From JBMNNS01 sp050942625 (GTDB lineage Bacteria; Bacillota; Dethiobacteria; DTU022; UBA8154), in NCBI GenBank assembly GCA_050942625.1, contig JBMNNS010000062.1, positions 1 through 10,413 on the forward strand: a stretch of DNA of 10,413 bases. Direction: 5' to 3'. Below, one piece after another: positions 6,800-10,413 of the stretch. The translations under genes were made by a program, and so were the position numbers. Below the pieces are notes generated by a model, which saw only the letters and a list, made by a program, of their open reading frames with translations, was not told the origin of the DNA and ran no database searches. Each line of letters opens with the position of its first letter. Positions within the stretch are counted from its first letter, which is position 1.

Positions 6800-7441
6800 T
6801 TATACCTCCTTCCTTTTTATTGTTGCAAACAGAAGACAACAAAGCCTGTCCACTGCAGCAATAACTCTGTAACCGGCAGGCGTGAGCATAAGTACTGCCG
6901 TAATCATTGACAGGCAACCGGCAATTGTCAAAGAAAAAAGAGGGGTTATAAGCACTACTATAAGAAAAAACAAAATCAGGGCCATTTGCAATAATAAAGC
7001 TAAATGACGGAGCTTTTTCCTCCTGGCCTCAGAATTAATGGGTTTATTGGGATTAGGGGCAGGTGCCCAAATATATGTCGGCACCAAAACCAAGGAGGTA
7101 CAAGCAGTAAATATTATAATGATATCTTGTCCTAAGATTATGGCAATTATAACAGCAGCTAAACCGGTAACAACCAAAATAAAACTGCTTAAAAAGGCAC
7201 ATCTCCAAAGGGTACTGCAATGTGCACCACCGGCAGATTGCCGGATTATAAACCAAGTGAATGCAGCTATGACAACTTCCTTTAGAATCCCAAAAATCAT
7301 ACTGCCCACTAAAATAAGTAAGAGGGTCACCAAATTAGAAAATACTACTTCCAGTCCATAAGCAATCACTGCTCTATCGTCTGCAGCCAGTTCAAGTTTT
7401 TCCCCCAAATAGTTTGCAGCAGCTAAACAAAAATTTCTCAT
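6800..7441 (-). CDS. agrB: AgrB-type accessory membrane peptidase (autoinducer processing)
   Basis: This integral membrane cysteine endopeptidase trims the AgrD precursor and helps cyclise and export the peptide. The 213 residues are close to the family length. The motif RQSAGGAHCSTLWRC (67-81) holds the catalytic pair His74 and Cys81, with the same seven-residue spacing as His77/Cys84 of Staphylococcus aureus AgrB. Hydrophobic spans are visible at about 30-62, 83-125 and 145-195, and the charged loop PNPNKPINSEARRKKLRH lies between the latter two. The ATG (7439-7441) overlaps the stop of the preceding gene as ATGA, and the gene's end contains the ribosome binding site of agrD. Both overlaps show a tight operon. 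The only likely misassignment is to another member of the same family. Confidence 0.96.
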   Translation of the reverse strand: MRNFCLAAANYLGEKLELAADDRAVIAYGLEVVFSNLVTLLLILVGSMIFGILKEVVIAAFTWFIIRQSAGGAHCSTLWRCAFLSSFILVVTGLAAVIIAIILGQDIIIIFTACTSLVLVPTYIWAPAPNPNKPINSEARRKKLRHLALLLQMALILFFLIVVLITPLFSLTIAGCLSMITAVLMLTPAGYRVIAAVDRLCCLLFATIKRKEV

Positions 7442-7914
7442 GATTGTTCAGGGACTTCAAAGGTTCCCTTTTTCTGCTTCTTTTTTTTGATCATAATTAC
7501 TAAAAAAGTCACCGCAAATAAATAAATTAACTGGAAAAAACCAACTAATAAAGAAAAATTTTCATTTTCAAATACAGTTTCCTTACCCCAAACAGCACCA
7601 AGGGTAGTAATATTGAGCAATTCAATAATACCATTAGTAAGGAATGTAATTAATACTACAACAAATATTTTACTGAAATTATTTCCCGTATAGCGCTTTA
7701 ATAAAAAAGACAAAGTGAATATACCGAACAAAGTATGCAACCCAAAAGGCAAAGGTAACGCTCTTACAAAGAAATATATGGCTGTTTGAATTACAGCGAT
7801 GATAAAAATTTTGTTTAAGACTAATTTATGGTTTAATAACGTCAAACAAAAAAGTGCATAGACAAAGTTTTCAGGGATTCCATATAACAGCGTTTGTGTA
7901 ATAGTTAATTGCAT
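7438..7914 (-). CDS. Membrane protein resembling a kinase-less AgrC/Spo0B-type sensor domain
   Basis: The 158 residues are almost entirely membrane-embedded. There are about five hydrophobic spans (roughly 10-27, 33-52, 58-73, 82-101 and 120-142), followed by a basic tail KKKKQKKG. The start TLLYGIPENFVYALFCLTL and the block FFVRALPLPFGLHTLFGI resemble, from memory, the N-terminal membrane half of peptide-sensing histidine kinases of the AgrC/Spo0B-like kind in clostridia. No dimerisation or ATPase domain follows: the frame ends and agrB begins with a 4-bp overlap. The short length therefore looks deliberate rather than the result of a recent truncation, but I see no kinase remnant to decide this. 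The ATG has AGGAAGGG 6 nt upstream. It is the first gene of the operon. A receptor, co-receptor or immunity-like role is inference. Confidence 0.7.
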   Translation of the reverse strand: MQLTITQTLLYGIPENFVYALFCLTLLNHKLVLNKIFIIAVIQTAIYFFVRALPLPFGLHTLFGIFTLSFLLKRYTGNNFSKIFVVVLITFLTNGIIELLNITTLGAVWGKETVFENENFSLLVGFFQLIYLFAVTFLVIMIKKKKQKKGTFEVPEQS

Positions 7915-7934
7915 ATGACACCCTTCCTAATTTT

Positions 7935-7954
7935 TATAAATATATATATTTATA
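7935..7954. repeat. 20-bp perfect AT-only palindrome upstream of the agr-like operon
   Basis: TATAAATATATATATTTATA is a perfect palindrome about 20 bp upstream of the first gene's start codon, just before its ribosome binding site. It overlaps the start point predicted from the SigH-like promoter. It could be an operator, a weak hairpin at the mRNA 5' end, or simply a product of an extremely AT-rich stretch. Confidence 0.35.
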
Positions 7955-7955
7955 T

Positions 7956-7982
7956 ATTCACTAAAGACATTATTTTCCCTTT
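7956..7982 (-). promoter_or_regulatory. SigH-like promoter of the agr-like operon
   Basis: On the minus strand AAAGGGAAA (7974-7982), an 11-bp spacer and AGTGAAT (7956-7962) match the Bacillus SigH consensus RnAGGAwWW-N11/12-RnnGAAT with one mismatch (GGG for GGA). The start would be near 7949, about 35 bp upstream of the first gene. The region is very AT-rich, so chance similarity is possible. Confidence 0.4.
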
Positions 7983-7989
7983 GTTTAAA

Positions 7990-8010
7990 TTTATAACATT
8001 TTGTCGATAA
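7990..8010 (-). promoter_or_regulatory. Near-consensus Spo0A box with an extended -10 element
   Basis: On the plus strand TTTTGTCGATAA (7999-8010) differs at one base from the Spo0A box core TTGTCGAA. It would lie roughly 52-59 bp before the SigH-like start, a distance like that of Spo0A boxes at known SigH promoters. On the minus strand it overlaps the upstream side of an extended -10 element TGTTATAAA (7990-7998), which has no good -35. One short site is only suggestive. Confidence 0.4.
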
Positions 8011-8090
8011 TTATTTTTTTTGCTCCCCGCCCCAAAAAAGGCGCTATTTCGCTTCTAATATTGGTTACTCCCAAAACGGTAATTTAACCT

Positions 8091-8119
8091 AAAAACAAAC
8101 GTGAGGCCGAAGCCTCACG
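8091..8119 (-). terminator. Intrinsic terminator of tRNA-Pro
   Basis: On the minus strand CGTGAGGC, a TTCG tetraloop and GCCTCACG form a perfect 8-bp stem (8100-8119). It is followed by TTTGTTTTT (8091-8099). It lies 25 bp after the 3' end of the tRNA and is a textbook terminator. Confidence 0.92.
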
Positions 8120-8144
8120 CATGCCCTGAACTATGCTTTTGTAG

Positions 8145-8221
8145 TGGTCGGAGCGGCGGGATTTGAACCCGCGACCTCTTGGTCCCGAACCAAGCGCGCT
8201 ACCAAACTGCGCCACGCCCCG
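8145..8221 (-). tRNA. tRNA-Pro (anticodon CGG), CCA encoded
   Basis: The 77-nt minus-strand sequence folds as a complete cloverleaf. The acceptor stem is CGGGGCG/CGCTCCG with one G-U pair, and the D arm contains GCGCAGTTTGGTAGCGC. The anticodon stem CTTGG/CCAAG holds loop TTCGGGA, giving anticodon CGG, which reads CCG. The T arm is GCGGG-TTCAAAT-CCCGC. The discriminator A and a genome-encoded CCA end the gene. It stands alone, with its own promoter and terminator. Confidence 0.98.
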
Positions 8222-8244
8222 ATATAAGCTTTGATACGAATAAA

Positions 8245-8273
8245 ATTATAACATAATTATCAGGAGAATACAA
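8245..8273 (-). promoter_or_regulatory. Sigma-A promoter of tRNA-Pro
   Basis: On the minus strand TTGTAT (8268-8273), a 17-bp spacer and a perfect TATAAT (8245-8250) precede the tRNA by about 24 bp. Transcription should begin near 8238, leaving a short 5' leader for RNase P to remove. Confidence 0.75.
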
Positions 8274-8408
8274 CTTACAAAACCCTTAAATTACCATTGA
8301 GGTGCACCAAATATCCTTCTACCCCGGCACGCAAAAATCCTTCTTTGAGGCGGAGGCGGGACTGCATATAACAAAAACCAGGATGCTTTAACCTCCCGGT
8401 TTTTTTAT
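8260..8408 (+). ncRNA. Possible small RNA gene ending in a terminator-like hairpin
   Basis: No reading frame is evident here. The stretch contains an 8-nt palindrome GGTGCACC (8301-8308), two copies of ATCCTTCT 24 nt apart (8313-8320 and 8337-8344), a G-rich block GAGGCGGAGGCGGGAC (8347-8362), and a hairpin followed by a T run (8375-8408). The C/U-rich repeats are complementary to Shine-Dalgarno-type AGAAGGA, as in RNAs that block translation starts. A weak promoter, TTGATA (8231-8236) with CATAAT (8252-8257), has a short 15-bp spacer. The stretch could match a known family of spore-former small RNAs, but I cannot confirm this by eye. It could instead be only the terminator region of the Spo0E-like gene. 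Confidence 0.35.
8375..8408. terminator. Bidirectional terminator-like hairpin
   Basis: AAACC-AGG (8375-8382) pairs with CCT and, across a 3-nt bulge, GGTTT (8392-8402). The plus strand continues into a run of T residues (8400-8406). The minus strand also ends the stem with GGTTTTT. It could close the putative small RNA on the plus strand, or transcripts from the Spo0E-like gene on the minus strand. Confidence 0.5.
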
Positions 8409-8661
8409 TGATATAAGCTTTTTTAGTGTTTATTTTCTCATAAAGGAAAACAATGCAGGCTAATTATGGTATGTTATAGGGGAAATGATATAATAGAAGG
8501 TAACTTGGGGCATAGAGATATATCTTTTACATTTCATTCATGGATAAGGCTCAAGGCCATAATGCCAATTAAAGCAGTCATCTCACCAATAACTGAAGAA
8601 AAAACTATTCAACGACGCCTATCCGGTAAAACTAAACAGGCAGACAAGCTAAAACCGGAAA
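8409..8661. other. Region without a confident gene; possible decayed reading frame
   Basis: A plus-strand open frame of 69 codons (8466-8675) has no clear ribosome binding site. On the minus strand, codons from about 8660 down to 8540 read like the end of a membrane protein (GFSLSACLVLPDRRR, a TGA stop, then IVFSSVIGEMTALIGIMAL), ending in a second TGA. That may be a remnant of a gene disrupted by a stop, with the plus-strand frame as its shadow. I do not recognise the family. Confidence 0.2.
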
Positions 8662-8823
8662 TTACTCTTTTTTAGGTAATTCATAGTATTTGCTCAACAA
8701 TTCATCCAGTTTTCGGCTTTTCGCTAGTATTTCTTCATTAATATGACCTGCCTTTTCCAACAGATTATGTAATTCCTCCCTTAGCTCTTCTATTAAATAG
8801 GTAATTTTATCTTTATGATGCAT
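8662..8823 (-). CDS. Spo0E-like sporulation regulatory aspartyl phosphatase
   Basis: The 53-residue protein starting at the ATG 8821-8823 matches the small Spo0E family, whose members dephosphorylate phospho-Spo0A and so hold back sporulation. It consists of two helices. The first is DKITYLIEELREELHNLLEK, and the second, after the turn AGHINEE, carries the family signature S-x-x-L-D in KSRKLDELLSKYYELP. Within the signature the aspartate is Asp40 of the 53. The start is supported by AAAAGGAG about 7 nt upstream. An upstream in-frame TTG (8842-8844) would add seven residues but overlaps that ribosome binding site, so I reject it. A good promoter lies about 85 bp upstream. The length and motif are typical. 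Its place near the agr-like operon fits a link between quorum sensing and sporulation, but such genes are scattered widely in spore formers, so the link is inference. Confidence 0.88.
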   Translation of the reverse strand: MHHKDKITYLIEELREELHNLLEKAGHINEEILAKSRKLDELLSKYYELPKKE

Positions 8824-8854
8824 TATTTTGCTCCTTTTGTGCAATTATTTATAA

Positions 8855-8884
8855 TTGACTTTTTTTTCCTGTTATTATGATAAT
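8855..8884 (+). promoter_or_regulatory. Candidate plus-strand promoter toward the XRE pseudogene
   Basis: TTGACT (8855-8860), an 18-bp spacer and GATAAT (8879-8884) form a reasonable sigma-A promoter. It faces the XRE reading frame that starts at 9011 and lies within the leader of the divergent Spo0E-like gene. The surrounding AT richness lowers confidence. Confidence 0.35.
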
Positions 8885-8906
8885 TCTGAATATATTTTTA
8901 TGTTAT

Positions 8907-8935
8907 ATTATATAGCAAAAAAAAGCATTTAGCAA
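8907..8935 (-). promoter_or_regulatory. Promoter of the Spo0E-like gene
   Basis: On the minus strand TTGCTA (8930-8935), a 17-bp spacer containing a T8 run, and a perfect TATAAT (8907-8912) give a good sigma-A promoter. The start would be near 8900, leaving an AT-rich 5' leader of about 77 nt. Confidence 0.65.
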
Positions 8936-9010
8936 ATAATATTTTTTTGCAGGTTGCCCATTCAGGCTCTGGTTTAAATCAGATAAGGTAAAGCAGGAGG
9001 CTAAGCAAAC

Positions 9011-9390
9011 TTGGAAATAGACAATAAAGCGATAGGATTAAGAATCAGAAAAGAAGGGAAAAATTCAAACTTACTCGTGAAGAGTTTGCGGGAATCATTG
9101 GCATATCGGAATACTATATTGGACAACTGGAACGGGGGGAAAGGCAGATGAGTCTTCCTGTTATGGTTAGAATAAGCAATAAACTGCTTGTTTCCCTGGA
9201 TTACCTTGTCTTTGGGAAAACAGCCAGGGATAATAGGGATAATAAAGAACACGAAAAAACATGTATTTGTGATGAAGCTAGGGACATCTACAAAGAAATT
9301 AATTTTATCCTTGAAAGATGTTCAGCGACAGAATTAAAGTTTATTTTAAAAATCATCGTTACCATTCTCCCTTACATAAGCATAAAGTAA
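9011..9390 (+). pseudogene. XRE-family regulator broken by a single-base frameshift
   Basis: The gene would start at TTG 9011 (AGGAGG about 10 nt upstream) and reads LEIDNKAIGLRIRKE. It then loses frame within the A/G-rich stretch 9046-9066. The protein resumes in the neighbouring frame as KLTREEFAGIIGISEYYIGQ and LERGERQMSLPVMVRISNKL, a typical XRE domain with recognition helix SEYYIGQLERG. It continues to ATELKFILKIIVTILPYISI at 9390, a C-terminus I associate with clostridial XRE regulators. Restoring one base near 9052 would give about 126 residues in one frame, so the ancestral gene was intact. A sequencing error in the purine run is possible. Programmed -1 slippage is less likely because no classical slippery heptamer lies in the right phase. 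An internal ATG at 9148 is too late in the domain to make a functional protein. Confidence 0.7.
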
Positions 9391-9437
9391 TTGCCAGGAA
9401 ATATCCTGCCTTCACCTGCCGCTGCTTTCTGCTACCC

Positions 9438-9611
9438 ATGGTATTCAATAAAAAACAGGAGATAAAAAGCATCACGGTTCTAAAAATGGAGGTTCCCTGC
9501 TGTAACGGCCTACTTGAAATAGTCAAGTCCGCCTTCCGGAGCAGCAATAAGCTGATTCCCTGGCGTGTGGTAACCATATCCAAGGAAGGAAATATTGTTG
9601 AGGAGTGTTAA
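9438..9611 (+). pseudogene. 3' remnant of a ferredoxin-like iron-sulfur protein gene
   Basis: The frame encodes IKSITVLKMEVPCCNGLLE and IPWRVVTISKEGNIVEEC. I recognise this as the C-terminal block of a clostridial 4Fe-4S ferredoxin-type protein, usually seen as (I/L)TV-(K/R)MEVPCCGGL followed by VVTI. The N-terminal 4Fe-4S CxxCxxC domains that should precede it are absent: the upstream bases belong to or follow the XRE pseudogene, which ends at 9390. No ribosome binding site precedes the ATG at 9438. The open frame does run back to 9318, so a short expressed protein cannot be excluded. Its stop is 4 nt before the start of the NapH-like gene, so the ancestral pair was an operon. A deletion that fused the XRE region to this tail is the simplest explanation. 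Confidence 0.65.
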
Positions 9612-9615
9612 AGCT

Positions 9616-10269
9616 ATGACAAGAGTATGGCAGAGAATAGTTCAAGTTATTTTTTTAGCTTTATTTACCGTGCTTATCGTTGCCGGCAAAATACAGTTGT
9701 GGATGGGCATCTTTGTACTAAGCATGCTCTTGGCCTTTTTCTTCGGCCGTTTTTATTGCGGCTGGCTTTGTCCAATTAATACGCTGATGAAGGTGGTAAC
9801 CTGGATAAAAAGAAAGTTGAAAATAGGTACTTTTAAAACGCCACGGCTGCTTACACATCCTTTCTTCCGCTATGGCTTCCTGGCAGTCTTTCTGCTGACC
9901 TTTGTCTTTGTCGTGAAAACCGGCCGGAAGCTGCCGGTTCTGCCCGCCCTGTTACTCCTGGGTACCGGCTTAACCCTTCTCTTCCCTGAAGAACTGTGGC
10001 ATCGCTATCTTTGCCCCTATGGGACGATCCTGCAACTTACCGGCGCCCGGGCCAGGCGTGTGCTTACAGTGAACGCCGGACTATGCAACGGTTGCGGAAG
10101 GTGCAAAAAGGTTTGCAGCGGGGGTGCTGTTTGGAAAACGGCTGATAAAAAGTATAACATTGAGCAGGAATCCTGCCTGCTCTGCCTGGACTGCATCGAC
10201 AACTGCCCCCAAGGGGCCATCCGTTACCGGTATCAAAATGAAAAACCGGGGACAGCCGCTACCGGCTAA
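9616..10269 (+). CDS. NapH-like 4Fe-4S membrane protein
   Basis: This 217-residue integral membrane iron-sulfur protein belongs to the NapH/NosR-related group and would move electrons between a quinol or ferredoxin pool and a redox partner at the membrane. Hydrophobic spans lie at about 8-24, 28-46, 84-101 and 106-124. The CxxxCP motifs FGRFYCGWLCPI (43-54; Cys48, Cys52) and RYLCPYG (130-136; Cys133) mark this group. Two C-terminal 4Fe-4S sites follow, CNGCGRCKKVC (Cys157, 160, 163, 167) and CLLCLDCIDNCP (Cys187, 190, 193, 197), and all eight cysteines are intact. The ATG at 9616 is chosen because GAGGAG lies about 10 nt upstream, and the residues before it (from a TTG at 9595) overlap the ferredoxin remnant. 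The gene looks richer in GC than its left neighbours. Its specific partner is not encoded here, so the pathway is unknown. Confidence 0.88.
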   Translation: MTRVWQRIVQVIFLALFTVLIVAGKIQLWMGIFVLSMLLAFFFGRFYCGWLCPINTLMKVVTWIKRKLKIGTFKTPRLLTHPFFRYGFLAVFLLTFVFVVKTGRKLPVLPALLLLGTGLTLLFPEELWHRYLCPYGTILQLTGARARRVLTVNAGLCNGCGRCKKVCSGGAVWKTADKKYNIEQESCLLCLDCIDNCPQGAIRYRYQNEKPGTAATG

Positions 10270-10413
10270 ATAAAAAACAAGCCCCTTAATGCCGCGGTGA
10301 CATAAGAAAACATGAAGAAACCCAGTAAAATCAATGTTTTTATGGCAGCGGGCAAGCGGGAACGGTACTAAAAACTGAATATCGAACGAAAAAGGGATAC
10401 TATGTGAAATGGT
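10270..10413. other. Right edge: no supported gene
   Basis: No gene or terminator is convincing. A plus-strand 19-codon frame (ATG 10311, stop 10368-10370) has no ribosome binding site. On the minus strand a 34-codon stretch (10266-10367) reads AAIKTLILLGFFMFSYVTAA. It resembles the end of a membrane protein, but an in-frame stop lies immediately upstream. It may be a decayed tail converging on the NapH-like gene. Confidence 0.25.

Noticed and set aside
7038..7361. 107-codon plus-strand open frame
   Set aside because: It is antisense to agrB, which carries the catalytic His/Cys motif.
9046..9066. Programmed -1 ribosomal frameshift in the XRE gene
   Set aside because: No X-XXY-YYZ slippery heptamer in the proper phase and no obvious downstream stimulatory hairpin; a simple base loss or read error is more likely.
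9001..9252. 83-codon minus-strand open frame
   Set aside because: It is antisense to the XRE domain coding sequence, and its residues do not form any known pattern.
1..10413. CRISPR array, transposase, integrase or attachment site
   Set aside because: I looked for regularly spaced repeats, DDE or serine/tyrosine recombinase motifs and terminal repeats and saw none.

Overview
The window looks like chromosomal DNA from a low-to-moderate GC, endospore-forming, anaerobic Firmicute, probably a clostridium of the Peptococcaceae or Desulfotomaculum kind. The reasons are the greA-lysS pair, a Spo0E-like phosphatase, an AgrB/AgrD-type cyclic peptide system, strong AGGAGG ribosome binding sites with frequent GTG/TTG starts, and a NapH-like iron-sulfur membrane protein. 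This assignment is inferred from gene content; no species is claimed.

Layout. Positions 1-1507 (minus strand) hold lysS (cut by the window edge) and greA, expressed from a full-consensus sigma-A promoter (TTGACA-17-TATAAT) with an unusually structured leader of about 190 nt. Positions 1535-4141 (minus) hold three closely spaced genes: an HTH protein, a protein of a family usually labelled 'quinate 5-dehydrogenase', and a homologue of the long-chain acyl-ACP reductase/predicted dehydrogenase family. Two adjacent perfect 10-bp palindromes lie just upstream and may be an operator. Positions 4158-7982 (minus) hold a five-gene quorum-sensing operon that ends in a 23-bp perfect hairpin terminator. 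In transcription order it encodes a small membrane protein resembling a kinase-less sensor domain, AgrB, a 43-residue AgrD-like autoinducer precursor, a multi-pass membrane PAS hybrid histidine kinase with a C-terminal receiver, and a small XRE regulator. Its upstream region has a SigH-like promoter, a near-consensus Spo0A box and a 20-bp AT palindrome.

Positions 8091-8273 hold tRNA-Pro(CGG) with its own promoter and UUCG-loop terminator. Positions 8260-8661 have no confident gene, but contain a possible small RNA ending in a terminator-like hairpin and a probably decayed reading frame. A Spo0E-like aspartyl phosphatase follows (8662-8823, minus). The right end (plus strand) holds an XRE regulator broken by a frameshift, a 5'-truncated ferredoxin-like remnant and an intact NapH-like 4Fe-4S membrane protein.

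Working together (inference): AgrB would process and export the AgrD thiolactone. The kinase-less membrane protein and/or the hybrid kinase would sense it, and the receiver would pass phosphate to an unlinked partner or the XRE protein would act on DNA. The SigH/Spo0A-like signals and the nearby Spo0E-like phosphatase suggest a link to sporulation entry. The most interesting part is this non-canonical agr operon, which replaces agrC/agrA with a split sensor, a hybrid kinase and an XRE protein.
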